NCBI GenBank assembly: GCA_028287745.1
Contig: JAQBPB010000041.1
Location: 1 to 64,000, forward strand
DNA: 64,000 nt
From: Chloroflexota bacterium
GTDB taxonomy: Bacteria; Chloroflexota; Chloroflexia; Chloroheliales; Chloroheliaceae
Reading direction: 5' to 3'
Below the pieces are notes generated by a model that made no database searches, was not told the DNA's origin, and saw only the letters and a program-made list of their open reading frames with translations. Numbering within the stretch: position 1 is the stretch's first letter; every line of letters starts with the position of its first letter. Below, piece after piece: positions 8,805 through 17,907 of this stretch. A program made the translations under genes and the position numbers.

Positions 8805-10493
8805 TTATTTACCGTTTAGCTCAGGTCTCGCGGTCTGCAATTCGTTAGCTACAAACTCTAGCTCGGCTGAAGCTTTGGAGAAAGAGCTGATTCTATCGGC
8901 ATTCTGGCTAATGCGCGAGGCCACGTGGTGGATGCTGGAAACTACCTGTTCGCTCGCGTTGCGCTGTTGTTGGGTTGCCAGAGAAATAGCAGCGGCGGCC
9001 TGGGCGGTATGCTCGACCACACTGATGATTTCCTGGTTGGCTTTTTCGGAGTGGGAGGCCAGTTCCACGCTCCGCTCCATCCGGCTCAACCCTTCTATAG
9101 TCGCCCGCTGCGAGCTGCTTGTGGCTGCCTGAATTTCGGCAATAATTTCTTTAATTTGCTTCAAGGCTTCCCGGCTGCGGTCGGCAAGCTGGTTTACCTC
9201 GTTGGCGACAACCGCAAACCGGCGGCCAAATTGCCCGGCCCCGCTGGCTTCAATGGTGGCGTTAAGGGCCAGCAGCCTGATTTCCCCGGCAATTCCGTTT
9301 ATGACCGTCACAATCTCGCCAATACGTTCGGATTTGCCGCCTAATTCGCTGATTTTATCGGCAATTTCCTGTACTTTCAGGCGCACCTCATTTATCGCTT
9401 CAATCGTGGCATTAACCGCCTGCTGGCCGCTGTCGGCGGCTTCGCGGGCCTGGTCGGCGGCTGAAGCGACATTGTCCGCTGACCCGGCAATCTGGTTGGC
9501 AGTCCGGCTCAATTCTTCCATAGTAGTCGCAATCTGGGCAATAGCGGTTTCCTGGTCGTAACTGGTCCGGCTGTAATATTGGACCAGGGGTAAAAAACTG
9601 GCTAGAGTCTGGTTGATGCGCTCGCCCAGGACGCGCTGCCGTTCATTCTGGCGGGCCAGTTGTTCGTTTAACTCACGGACCAGCCTGAGCTGCTGGCTTT
9701 CTTTCTCTTTGGACCCGAATGCCTGGTTAATAATAATGCTAACAATAACCACGGTCGTGCAGCTAAATCCGAATACGATTAACCCGTTGCCTGTTTTAAG
9801 CATCGCGATCAGGACCGCAACCGGCAGTAAAACCAGGTAAATTACACTTACCCGGTATAAATGCGCCATGCTGTCCCTAAGAGTGTTGCCGAGGAGAACC
9901 AGGTTAGCACAAATTATGGCTTCGTTTATGGCCCGGACGACCAAATAGCAGCCCAGGGTTGGCACAAGCATGTTCAGGCTAAAGTCGCCTTTGAAAGTCT
10001 GAACACCTAATGATTCATAGACCTGGTAGCCAATGGTAATGGCAATGGCATACATGCCGCAGGTCTGGGCCGCAAAGGCTGGCCCTCTTTTTAAAACAAA
10101 AAATTCTGTTACGGCTGAGGCAATAACCGAAACAAGCGCGGCCGGGACCGCCGGGAGGATAAAAATTGAGGCCAGGTAAAGCGTCATTGAGAGGGATAGG
10201 TACAGGCCGGACTGGACCTTAAACAGAAAGCAATTGCAGATACAACTGGCTATAACCAGCAAGAATAGCGCGCAGAAAGGGTCGGGTTTAACTATTTCAC
10301 TTAAATCTTGCGGGCTTGCCAGGCTGAACCCCACCAGGAAAAACAGCCCTACCAGGCCCACCAGGTATTGAAATATAACAATGGTTTTTGGGCTAACCAA
10401 AGGGGGCCGGGTAACCGGCCCTGGTTCCCTGGCAAGAACTTTTTTTATCCCGGTTACATCGGTAGGAGAAGAAGGCTCGATAGTGACATTCAT
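8805..10493 (-). CDS. Methyl-accepting chemotaxis-like protein with N-terminal multi-TM sensor
   Basis: A 562-residue protein. About residues 35-260 contain six to eight membrane helices with short loops, resembling MASE-type integral membrane sensors rather than a periplasmic ligand pocket. A coiled-coil linker (about 265-310) leads into the cytoplasmic MCP signalling domain, with the tip sequence LALNATIEASGAGQFGRRFA. Compared with the usual LALNAAIEAARAGE tip, the Glu after AG is Gln, while the following VVANEV is kept. The domain ends near AELEFVANELQTAR. It lies 37 bases downstream of the LCP gene on the same strand and could share its transcript. No che genes are in view, so signalling may be to another pathway. 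Confidence 0.8.
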   Translation of the reverse strand: MNVTIEPSSPTDVTGIKKVLAREPGPVTRPPLVSPKTIVIFQYLVGLVGLFFLVGFSLASPQDLSEIVKPDPFCALFLLVIASCICNCFLFKVQSGLYLSLSMTLYLASIFILPAVPAALVSVIASAVTEFFVLKRGPAFAAQTCGMYAIAITIGYQVYESLGVQTFKGDFSLNMLVPTLGCYLVVRAINEAIICANLVLLGNTLRDSMAHLYRVSVIYLVLLPVAVLIAMLKTGNGLIVFGFSCTTVVIVSIIINQAFGSKEKESQQLRLVRELNEQLARQNERQRVLGERINQTLASFLPLVQYYSRTSYDQETAIAQIATTMEELSRTANQIAGSADNVASAADQAREAADSGQQAVNATIEAINEVRLKVQEIADKISELGGKSERIGEIVTVINGIAGEIRLLALNATIEASGAGQFGRRFAVVANEVNQLADRSREALKQIKEIIAEIQAATSSSQRATIEGLSRMERSVELASHSEKANQEIISVVEHTAQAAAAISLATQQQRNASEQVVSSIHHVASRISQNADRISSFSKASAELEFVANELQTARPELNGK

Positions 10494-10530
10494 AATTTGA
10501 TTTTTGCTTGCTTGGACTGTGTTTTAACGT

Positions 10531-12162
10531 TTAGCCAGGGATATTCAGGTCTTCACCGCAAATTACTTCTATATCTATTCCCGGTTTTCCACCTTCGGAT
10601 TTGAGTTTAATTGCATCTGGTTTGATGCCAAGGGTATTGGCGAGTTCGGTTGCGATTTCCTGCTTGCCGTTATAGACGTTTATAACGGTTTGCATGTATC
10701 TACCGGCGTCCGTGGCCTGGCCCACGCCGTCAATCGTAAAGCCTTTGCCCAGGAGAAATTTCTGGGTGCGCGCTGCCAGGCCTTCGGTATAGGTACCATT
10801 ATAGACAAAAACTTTAGCCGCCGCTTTACTGGAAACAGGGGCCGGTGGGGCCGCCGAGGTCTGGAAGTCTTGCAGCAGCTTGGTAAGCGCCGCCGGGTCG
10901 GCCTGTAGGACATCTTGCCCGTTAATGACTACATTCTTGGCGATGTTGGCGTCCAGGGAGAACTGTTTAATTGTTTCTTTCTTCATCCCGACCGCCACCC
11001 GGCCCAGGGCCAGCATATCGGCCGGGGTCAGGTCGGTCCTGATAGCACCCTGCAAAGCGGCCTGTAACTGGCTGTTGGTTAACAGGCCCAGGTTAATACC
11101 CTGCTCCCGGACGGCCAACAAAACCTCTTGCTGGCGCTGGTTGCGGCCCAGGTCACTATCGGCATGGCGGCTCCTGGCATATTCAAGGGCGGTCTGGCCG
11201 CTCATCTGTTGCAGGCCCGCCGGGATATAAATTCGTTTGATACCATAATCTTCGGTCGGGTATTCATTATCGAGCAGCGGTTTTTTAACATCAACGGTAA
11301 TACCGCCAATAGAGTCTATGATGGACCGGAAGCCGTCAAAGTTAATTTCGGCAAAGTAATCAACTTTAATCCCGAAATTTTGTTGAATGGTTTCTTTGAC
11401 CAGGGGCGGACCGCCTTTACCTGGCCGGTCCAGGTCGCCAAAAAAGTAGGCCGTATTGACCCGGTTATTGCCGTGGCCCGGTATCTTTACCCACAGGTCC
11501 CGAGGTACCGAAAGCAAGTTGGCCGTCCCGGCATCCTGGTCAACGCTGACAATAATCAGGGTATCGCTGCGGGTGCCTTCATTGTCGTTAGGCCGTTGGT
11601 CCAGACCCAGCAGGACAATGTTTAACCGGCCGTGACCGGAAACGGAAGTACCGGTAATGACCTGCCCTTTGGTATCTTCGCGTTCGACCGTGATATTGCC
11701 CAGGAAATTAAACAGACGAGTGGCACTGTACAAAGCTATGAGGGTTCCAACCACAACCATTATCAACACCGAGTAACCCAGGACAATTTTTACCGGGAAA
11801 TGGCGGGGCTCCGGGCGGGTCCGGGTGGGGCTGGCCCAGGAACGTACCGGCTCTGCGGGCGCATAATTGGACAGGCGGGGATTTGCCCGGCTGGCTGGGT
11901 CGGGCGGTTGGGCCGGACGAGGATTGCCGCGATTGGGTGCGCCAGGTGTAGGTCTGAAAGATTGGTTAGGCCGGTTAGAGTTGGGTGGTTGGGTGAAATC
12001 CGGTCTTCCGGAAGGAGCCCGGGGAGGCAGTGGTTGATAGGACCGCCCATCAGAGTTAGCCGGATACCGGTCGGGTGGGACTGGGTTTTGGTCTGGGTCG
12101 GGCCGGTTAGGGTTCTGCCGTCCGCGCGGTTGATTATCGCCAGGTGGGTATTGTCGGGACAT
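10531..12162 (-). CDS. LytR-CpsA-Psr (LCP) family cell-wall glycopolymer ligase with LytR_C domain
   Basis: A 543-residue membrane-anchored enzyme. Residues 1-120 are a Pro/Asn/Arg-rich cytoplasmic tail, followed by one helix (about 123-150, IVLGYSVLIMVVVGTLIALY). The LCP catalytic domain spans about 175-345, with the family blocks LDQRPNDNEGTRSDTLIIVS, LLSVPRDLWVKIPGHGNNRVN and ALEYARSRHADSDLGRNQRQ, carrying the Arg and Asp residues that bind polyprenyl pyrophosphate. A LytR_C domain covers about 445-535. LCP enzymes move undecaprenyl-linked glycopolymers onto peptidoglycan or another envelope acceptor. The long disordered N-terminal tail is unusual in length and may be a regulatory or phosphorylation region. 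Confidence 0.88.
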   Translation of the reverse strand: MSRQYPPGDNQPRGRQNPNRPDPDQNPVPPDRYPANSDGRSYQPLPPRAPSGRPDFTQPPNSNRPNQSFRPTPGAPNRGNPRPAQPPDPASRANPRLSNYAPAEPVRSWASPTRTRPEPRHFPVKIVLGYSVLIMVVVGTLIALYSATRLFNFLGNITVEREDTKGQVITGTSVSGHGRLNIVLLGLDQRPNDNEGTRSDTLIIVSVDQDAGTANLLSVPRDLWVKIPGHGNNRVNTAYFFGDLDRPGKGGPPLVKETIQQNFGIKVDYFAEINFDGFRSIIDSIGGITVDVKKPLLDNEYPTEDYGIKRIYIPAGLQQMSGQTALEYARSRHADSDLGRNQRQQEVLLAVREQGINLGLLTNSQLQAALQGAIRTDLTPADMLALGRVAVGMKKETIKQFSLDANIAKNVVINGQDVLQADPAALTKLLQDFQTSAAPPAPVSSKAAAKVFVYNGTYTEGLAARTQKFLLGKGFTIDGVGQATDAGRYMQTVINVYNGKQEIATELANTLGIKPDAIKLKSEGGKPGIDIEVICGEDLNIPG

Positions 12163-12427
12163 ATGTTAGTTTTAAATCCTCCAGTTGCTGATCGGGCCTA
12201 ACCTAAGTCAAATCTTAATTTAACTTCACCGGGAAATCTACCAAACCCGAAAATCACCGGCCGGATGAAAGCCAGTAGTTTAGCCAGATTATATCATAAA
12301 AATCTTCATTGAGGCCCAAAAGCTAAAGTCGTTATAAATACCTATAATTTGACTATTCAAAGTTACGTTATATATTGTAAAATACATTAAGAACATTACC
12401 TATCGGTTCACTGAGAGGAAAAAAATA

Positions 12428-14578
12428 ATGGAACTGGTTATTAAAGAAGGTACCCAGGCGGGGAAAACGCTGACAGCGGAATCCGGTAAGCAAGTTTTAT
12501 CGCTGGGTCGTAACAGCGATAACGATCTGGTCATTCCCGATACAATGGCCTCCCGCCACCATGCCAGAATTTTACTTCAGGGAACCGATATTATCCTCGA
12601 AGATAATAATTCGGCCAACGGATTGCTTTTGAATGGGCAGCGCGTTACCGGCCCGGTCTCCCTAAAAAATGGCGACCTGATAAAAATCGGCCAGACCGTG
12701 ATGGAAGTCCGGGGCCTGGAGCCCGTGGCTTTGCCGGAGGTTGATAATACCCAGCGCGTCAATATGTACGGGGCGTCCGAAGTGACCCAGGTTGTTCCAA
12801 ACCAGCCGCACACCCTTGCTCCAACCGAAAGCTACTCGGCCGGGACCGAAGCCGCCCTGCCTTTGGTGGATCGTGGTTATAACAATCCGGCTCCGGCGGA
12901 AAACGCCGGTAAGCCGGGCATCTTCGCGCAAAGCGCCGGGAACACCGGTCAAAACTTTTCCAATGAGCCCAGCGAAGTAACCGAAGTGGTAGATTACCGC
13001 CAGCCTACTAACCAGAACCAGGACCCGGCTTATGAGCCGACCCAGTTCGCAGGTTTTCGACCGGCTTCCGCTCCTGAATCGGTGTCGCCTGCAGTCCCGG
13101 CGGCAGCCTGGGTGGCAGGGCAAATTCCACCGGCAACCACGCCTGGTTATACTCCGCCTTCTTATAGCAATAACCAGTACCAATCACCTTATGGCACACC
13201 GGCGGTAACCAGCCCTTCTCATAACCAGCCCTATACCCAGCCGACCCAGGGCTATACCCAACCGGCCTACACCCAGCCAACCCAGAGTAATGCTACACCG
13301 GCCCCGGGTTATACCCAACCGGCCTATACCCAGCCGACCCAGAATTTTAACACCGGAACGCCGGGCTATAACCAGGGGACCCCGCCGGGCTATAATCAGG
13401 CCCCTTATTATGCGCCTAACGCACCCTTACCGTCCCAGGCACCGCCTCCGCAGAAAAAGACGGGGCTGTGGTTGTCCATACTCGGAATTCTAGCCCTGGT
13501 TATTATCGTGATCACTTTGCTGGTCCTGGTGCTTAATAATAACAATCGCACCCAGGTCTCGGTCGTTCCGACCGCCACTGTTGGAAGTAGTACCAGTGGG
13601 GCCACAACAACCTCCGGCAGCACCACGCCTTCAGTAGCGGCAACTACCGGTCCGGCTGCGACCTCAAGCGTTGTTACCACCAGTGCGGCATTGCCGACCC
13701 CTACTACCTCTACCACGACTGCCGCACCTACAACCGCTGCGGCAACTGTCACCAGGGCGGTGACACCGACCAGGGCTGCCACCCCGACCAGGGCGGCTAC
13801 TCCGACCCAAAATTCTACCACGCAGGCCAGCGCCCTGAGTAAAGAAGCTGACAGCCTTTTTGATAGCGGTAAATATGCCGAGGCGCTTGCTAAATACAAG
13901 GAGGCCAGCGCCCTGGAACCTAAAAACCCGGTTTACCATAACCTGGCCGGTTTTACTTTAATCCGGTTAAAGCGCTATGCCGAAGCGGTAACGGAATTGA
14001 AGGCTGCTTCTGACCTGGACCCGAATGACGCCCGTTATCTGGGGGACCTGGGCTATGGCTACTATGTTAACGCCCAGTATGATGACGCTGAAAGGATACT
14101 CCTGGCGACGATTCAGAAGGACCCTACCCGCGCCCTGGCTTATAACGACCTGGGCCTGGTTTACTCGGCCCGCCAGCAGTACAGTAAAGCGGTGGACCAA
14201 TTTCTGAAAGCCACCCAGTTAGCTCCGAACAAATCGGAGTACTATGTCGCCCTGGGGAGCGCTTATTACCGGCTCCAGCGCTACCCGGCAGCCGATGACG
14301 CTTTCAAGAAAGGGGCTGAACTTGATCCCAAGAACGCCGAAGCTTTTAATGGCCGGGGCAACGTATCGTACAGCCTGGGCAACAACCAGGACGCCCTGAC
14401 TTACTATCTCCAGGCCATTAACCTTAATCCCAATAAAGCGGTCTATTACACCAACCTGGGAGATACCTACCTGAACCTGAAAGACCTGCCAAACGCCCGC
14501 AACGCTGCCCGGAAAGCCCTGGCCCTGGAGCCAAATAACGCCGATGCGCAGAGTATTCTAAAAAAGGCGGGCGGTTAA
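12428..14578 (+). CDS. FHA domain - transmembrane - TPR repeat protein
   Basis: A 716-residue protein with an N-terminal FHA phosphothreonine-binding domain (about 1-97; LGRNSDNDLVIPD, SRHHARI, NSANGLLLNG). It continues with a Pro/Gln/Thr-rich linker containing repeated YTQPAYTQPTQ units (about 100-345), one membrane helix (about 347-368), a Thr/Ser-rich exported stalk (about 370-465, TRAATPTRAATPTQ) and at least six TPR repeats (about 470-716). The FHA part should be cytoplasmic and the TPR part outside, so it could couple Ser/Thr-kinase signalling to an envelope assembly. GAGAGG upstream of ATG 12428 is the likely ribosome site. It is divergent from the LCP gene across a 265-base gap. Confidence 0.82.
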   Translation: MELVIKEGTQAGKTLTAESGKQVLSLGRNSDNDLVIPDTMASRHHARILLQGTDIILEDNNSANGLLLNGQRVTGPVSLKNGDLIKIGQTVMEVRGLEPVALPEVDNTQRVNMYGASEVTQVVPNQPHTLAPTESYSAGTEAALPLVDRGYNNPAPAENAGKPGIFAQSAGNTGQNFSNEPSEVTEVVDYRQPTNQNQDPAYEPTQFAGFRPASAPESVSPAVPAAAWVAGQIPPATTPGYTPPSYSNNQYQSPYGTPAVTSPSHNQPYTQPTQGYTQPAYTQPTQSNATPAPGYTQPAYTQPTQNFNTGTPGYNQGTPPGYNQAPYYAPNAPLPSQAPPPQKKTGLWLSILGILALVIIVITLLVLVLNNNNRTQVSVVPTATVGSSTSGATTTSGSTTPSVAATTGPAATSSVVTTSAALPTPTTSTTTAAPTTAAATVTRAVTPTRAATPTRAATPTQNSTTQASALSKEADSLFDSGKYAEALAKYKEASALEPKNPVYHNLAGFTLIRLKRYAEAVTELKAASDLDPNDARYLGDLGYGYYVNAQYDDAERILLATIQKDPTRALAYNDLGLVYSARQQYSKAVDQFLKATQLAPNKSEYYVALGSAYYRLQRYPAADDAFKKGAELDPKNAEAFNGRGNVSYSLGNNQDALTYYLQAINLNPNKAVYYTNLGDTYLNLKDLPNARNAARKALALEPNNADAQSILKKAGG

Positions 14579-14604
14579 AGGTTAAAGACGGGCCGTAAAA
14601 TTCA

Positions 14605-14638
14605 AAAGGGAGCTACCTCAACGGCAGCTCCCTTTTTT
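14605..14638 (+). terminator. Rho-independent terminator after the FHA-TPR gene
   Basis: AAGGGAGCT (14606-14614) pairs with AGCTCCCTT (14625-14633), followed by a run of T. The A-run on the left side may also allow use by the convergent minus-strand gene. Confidence 0.88.
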
Positions 14639-14655
14639 GTAGCTTAAAATGTCCT

Positions 14656-14958
14656 CTAGGCTACAACCCGGCGTCGGCTGGCAAAGATTACCACGCCAAT
14701 TAGCCCGAAAATTAACCCGCCAATGATGGCTTCGATCAGTGGGACTCCGTAAAAATGGGTATCTCCCAGGACCTGAAACCGCAAAATGCTGGCAAAGAAC
14801 CAGGCTCCGATAGCAGCCAGGAGGAAAGTTCCAAAGTAACTTCCAAAATAGCGCAAGCGGGCCAGGCCGCCAATTAACAGGGCTACTACCAGCCCAATTA
14901 CAACATAGACCAGCAACTGTGCCGGATCAGGCAAAGTGAAATTCAACGTTACATTCAT
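14656..14958 (-). CDS. Small membrane protein, GlsB/YeaQ/YmgE-like
   Basis: A 100-residue protein with three hydrophobic segments (about 14-34, 40-60 and 72-93) and a short basic tail (SRRRVVA). Repeated Gly patterns in the helices (IGLVVALLIGGLARL, AIIGGLIFGLIGVVIF) resemble the transglycosylase-associated/GlsB-YeaQ stress membrane family, which has no known reaction. A ribosome site AAAGGAG precedes the ATG at 14958. The start and size look complete. Assignment to the family is by pattern only. Confidence 0.55.
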   Translation of the reverse strand: MNVTLNFTLPDPAQLLVYVVIGLVVALLIGGLARLRYFGSYFGTFLLAAIGAWFFASILRFQVLGDTHFYGVPLIEAIIGGLIFGLIGVVIFASRRRVVA

Positions 14959-15272
14959 TCGGTCGCTCCTTTCCTGGAGTTCTACACTAAAAATTTATCC
15001 CTGGTTATGCTATGAATTTATTCAGCCGTGATAACTTAGCTCGTTAAGCCCTTTTAGCAGGCTGCAATAATAAAATCGGTCCCGAGTTCGTTTCGCAACA
15101 ATATATACCGTTCGTAATCTCCTTCTCGTACTAGAGGTCTACGCAAAAATCGGGCCAACCTTCTTAACATAAAAAAAAGCCAGTGTGGTTTCCGGGTGGT
15201 TTTGGCCTGGAAGTAATCAGGCTGCGTAGAAAGCTTTAATAATAGGTGCCGGTTAAATAGGAATATCGGCTA

Positions 15273-15301
15273 TTGCGAAAGTGTTTTACCCGGCATATAA
15301 T
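15273..15301 (+). promoter_or_regulatory. Promoter upstream of the zinc-ribbon membrane protein gene
   Basis: TTGCGA (15273-15278) and TATAAT (15296-15301) are spaced by 17 bases. The 448-base gap 14959-15406 otherwise shows only AT-rich sequence and short inverted repeats, with no recognisable RNA gene. Confidence 0.6.
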
Positions 15302-15406
15302 CAGGCTAGTTAAGTGCCAGGATTTCGAAAAGAATTTTTTTACCGCCTGATTCAGGCTGTTGATGCCAGGTTATTTTAGGTTAACCGGCCGCCGAGGTTT
15401 AGTGTA

Positions 15407-16231
15407 ATGTCCACCCAGAACTCACTTGAAGATAATACTCCCGATCCTTCCAGCAGCCAAATTGCCCTGCGAAACTGGCAGCAAAGCCTGATGGAGGAAA
15501 ACGGCACACCCGCCGGGCAGACCGGCATTATCCGTCCGGCTGTTGCGGAAGAGATGGAGGAGCCGGAAGAGGAGAGCGACTTGCTGGCCTGTAACCTGTG
15601 CTACCGGCCCTTTCAACCGGACGAGTTGACCGTTGCCTCCAACGAGCGCTTCAACTGGGAGGCGGCGGTGGTGGTCTGTAAAGAATGCCTGACCGAACTC
15701 AAACTGGAAATGCGCGCCAAAAGCAGCGGGCCTGACCTGGTGCTGGGGGTTGTCTGGGCGGCGATTGGCTTTGTACTTACCACAGCGGCCTTTTCGCTGG
15801 CTATCTGGTCGGTCAAGACCAACCAGGCATACACTTTCTGGCAGTGGATTGGCAGTTATTTTGCCTTCGTGCCGGGTTTTATTATCGGGCGGCTGGTCCG
15901 GTACGGTGTAGGGCGGCGGCAAAGCCTGGAACAGCAGCTAATCGCGATCTTTTTTACCCTGGGCGCGGTGGTGCTTATAGCTTATGTCGGGTTGCTGGCC
16001 GACAATAATAACTTTATGGATACGGTTATGCAGACTACCGCCCACCGTATCGCGATAATAGATTTCTGGGTCTTTTTGACGGTCCGTTTCTGGCCTGCCC
16101 TGACTACCTTGAATTTTCAGGACAATTTCCTGATGCACCTGGGGATTATTCTTGGGACTATTGCAGGGATATTGGCGGCTTACTTTAGCAGCGAAGGGGC
16201 CAGGATTTACACCCGCCCCTTCGTGCGTTAG
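15407..16231 (+). CDS. Membrane protein with N-terminal Cys-pair (zinc ribbon-like) domain
   Basis: A 274-residue protein of unknown family. Residues 1-60 are acidic and polar. A CNLCYRP...CKEC pair (about 62-95) looks like a treble-clef or zinc-ribbon site. Four hydrophobic segments follow (about 112-134, 146-163, 178-200 and 233-262). The Cys pairs suggest a cytoplasmic metal-binding head on a membrane protein. It ends 12 bases before the convergent threonine synthase stop. No homologue was recognised, and the call is descriptive only. Confidence 0.55.
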   Translation: MSTQNSLEDNTPDPSSSQIALRNWQQSLMEENGTPAGQTGIIRPAVAEEMEEPEEESDLLACNLCYRPFQPDELTVASNERFNWEAAVVVCKECLTELKLEMRAKSSGPDLVLGVVWAAIGFVLTTAAFSLAIWSVKTNQAYTFWQWIGSYFAFVPGFIIGRLVRYGVGRRQSLEQQLIAIFFTLGAVVLIAYVGLLADNNNFMDTVMQTTAHRIAIIDFWVFLTVRFWPALTTLNFQDNFLMHLGIILGTIAGILAAYFSSEGARIYTRPFVR

Positions 16232-16243
16232 GTCATTCTTCGT

Positions 16244-17512
16244 TTAGATCTGGTCCAACCACTTCTCAAAGACACTCAATTTAGGCGCAATTGGCTGGGG
16301 CAGCGGGATTAAGCCGTCAAAGGCGCTCTGGGTTTTAAGCCCGTTCCCGGTAATGTACACCACCGTCAGTTCGTCGCGGCCGATTTTGCCCAGTTTGGCA
16401 AGCTTGCGCAGGGTTGCCAGGGTCACGCCCCCGGCCGGTTCGGTAAAGATACCTTCGGTCTGGGCCAGCAGTTTAACCGAGTCCAGAATCTCCTCGTCAG
16501 TGACCTGCTCGATGGTCCCACCGGTCCGCTGGGCCACTTTCAGGCTGTAATAACCGTCGGCGGGGCTGCCAATCGCCAGTGAGTGGGCAATAGTAGTCGG
16601 CTGTTTAACCGGCTGAATTTCGGTAAGACCGCCCGCGAAAGCCGCCGCCACCGGGTTGCAACCGTAAGCCTGGGCCCCGGAAATTGCCGGTAGCGCCTGG
16701 TCCTTGACCAGCTTGAGCTGGATTAACTCCTCAAAACCTTTAGTTACCTTGGTATATAACGAACCGCTGGCAATCGGGATAACTACATGGTCCGGCAGCC
16801 GCCAGCCGAGTTGCTCGGCGGTTTCATAAGCCAGCGTCCGGGAACCTTCACTGTAGAACGGCCGCATATTGATATTTACAAAGGCCCAGCCGTATTCATC
16901 GGCTACCTGGCTGGCTAACCGGTTAACATCGTCGTAAGTGCCATCAATTGAAACGATAGTCGCCCCATAAATGCTCGCCGCCAGGATTTTACCCGGTTCG
17001 ATATTGCTAGGGACAAATACGTATGTTTTCAGTCCGGCCCTGGCTCCGGCGGCGGCGACTGCCCCGGCCAGGTTTCCGGTAGAGGCACAGGCAATCGTAT
17101 CAAAACCGAATTCAATGGCTTTGGCGACTGCGATAGCTACCACCCGGTCCTTGAAGGAGTGAGTCGGGTTTACCGCGTCATTTTTAACATAGAGTTCGTT
17201 CAGGCCGAGCTGCTCGCCCAGGTTATAGGCGCGCTGCAGGGGCGTAAAACCGACCCCTTCCAGGCTGCGGGCGTAAGGTTTGGCTGGCAGTAAAGGAGCG
17301 TAACGCCACAGGTTAACCGGCCCGGCTTCAATCTGGGCTTTCAAGGTATCCGCATTTAAATGGCTGAAATCATATTCGACTTCAAGCGGCCCAAAACAAC
17401 TGTCACAAACGTGCGTGGCCGCCACCGGAAAGCGTTCGCCACATTCTTTACATTTTAGTGCTACGGCGGCAGTCTGGTTTGTCTGATTGGTTGATTCTAA
17501 TAGCTGGGTCAT
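16244..17512 (-). CDS. thrC: Threonine synthase
   Basis: A 422-residue PLP enzyme that converts O-phosphohomoserine to threonine and phosphate. An N-terminal CKEC...CDSC knuckle (Cys21, 24, 36, 39) precedes the PLP fold. Lys121 in NPTHSFKDR is the expected Schiff-base lysine, and the ACASTGNLAGAVAAAGARAG block forms the phosphate-binding loop. The length fits the short (class II) synthases. AAGGAG lies before ATG 17512. Directly upstream on the same strand is a SAM-I riboswitch with its terminator, so transcription should fall when SAM is abundant. That is unexpected for a threonine branch gene. A paralogue with a role in the methionine branch is a possible alternative. Confidence 0.92.
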   Translation of the reverse strand: MTQLLESTNQTNQTAAVALKCKECGERFPVAATHVCDSCFGPLEVEYDFSHLNADTLKAQIEAGPVNLWRYAPLLPAKPYARSLEGVGFTPLQRAYNLGEQLGLNELYVKNDAVNPTHSFKDRVVAIAVAKAIEFGFDTIACASTGNLAGAVAAAGARAGLKTYVFVPSNIEPGKILAASIYGATIVSIDGTYDDVNRLASQVADEYGWAFVNINMRPFYSEGSRTLAYETAEQLGWRLPDHVVIPIASGSLYTKVTKGFEELIQLKLVKDQALPAISGAQAYGCNPVAAAFAGGLTEIQPVKQPTTIAHSLAIGSPADGYYSLKVAQRTGGTIEQVTDEEILDSVKLLAQTEGIFTEPAGGVTLATLRKLAKLGKIGRDELTVVYITGNGLKTQSAFDGLIPLPQPIAPKLSVFEKWLDQI

Positions 17513-17578
17513 TTCTAAATTCTCCTTTTCCAGTAAACGGTTTTTGTTGGTAGAAACAATGCTCAGGTAAACCGGGCA

Positions 17579-17614
17579 ATAAAAAAACCCACTTACCTGA
17601 ACAAAGATAAGGGG
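17579..17614 (-). terminator. SAM-I riboswitch expression platform (terminator)
   Basis: Read on the minus strand, ACCCCTTATCT pairs with AGGTAAGTGGGT and is followed by a T-run. The left arm CCCTTATCTT is also exactly complementary to AAGATAAGGG at the 3' end of the aptamer (17674-17665). This gives the usual switch between anti-terminator and terminator. Confidence 0.85.
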
Positions 17615-17664
17615 TCAATATTTAAAAACTTGCCCGGAGAAAAACCGTTACCGGAAAACAAGTT

Positions 17665-17789
17665 CCCTTATCTTGCGCTAACTAGCCTTCTAGTAACGCT
17701 GGAATTGGCACCTTACGCATATTTTTTTCTGATTGCGCTGGTTGCCGGGCTTCACAGGGCCGTATACCCTCCACCTCTCTTGATAAGAG
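17665..17789 (-). promoter_or_regulatory. SAM-I (S-box) riboswitch aptamer
   Basis: On the minus strand it begins CTCTTATCAAGAGAGGTGGA, continues with GGCCCTGTGAAGCCCGGCAA, and later carries AAGGTGCCAATTCC and the closing AGATAAGGG. These are the conserved P1/P2, J and P4 elements of the SAM-I class in the correct order. The aptamer sits between a consensus promoter and thrC. Open reading frames on the opposite strand here are shadows of this RNA. Confidence 0.95.
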
Positions 17790-17835
17790 CCTATTCACTT
17801 TTTAATGAAAAGCAAGTCAGTTGCTTTACGGGTTA

Positions 17836-17864
17836 AGAATAACCCACTCGCTCAACTTTGTCAA
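17836..17864 (-). promoter_or_regulatory. Promoter of the SAM-I/thrC transcript
   Basis: On the minus strand, TTGACA (17864-17859) and TATTCT (17841-17836) have a 17-base spacer. The predicted start near 17829 is about 40 bases before the aptamer. Confidence 0.65.
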
Positions 17865-17907
17865 GTCCGAAATTAAACCGGTTTTCAATGACAGGTCCGG
17901 CTATCTA

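Noticed and set aside
13235-13345. Repeated YTQPAYTQPTQ units considered as a mobile or CRISPR-like repeat
   Set aside because: The repeats are in frame and form a protein linker without spacer organisation.
17630-17836. Plus-strand open frame of 68 codons
   Set aside because: It lies antisense to the SAM-I riboswitch and has no coding signature.
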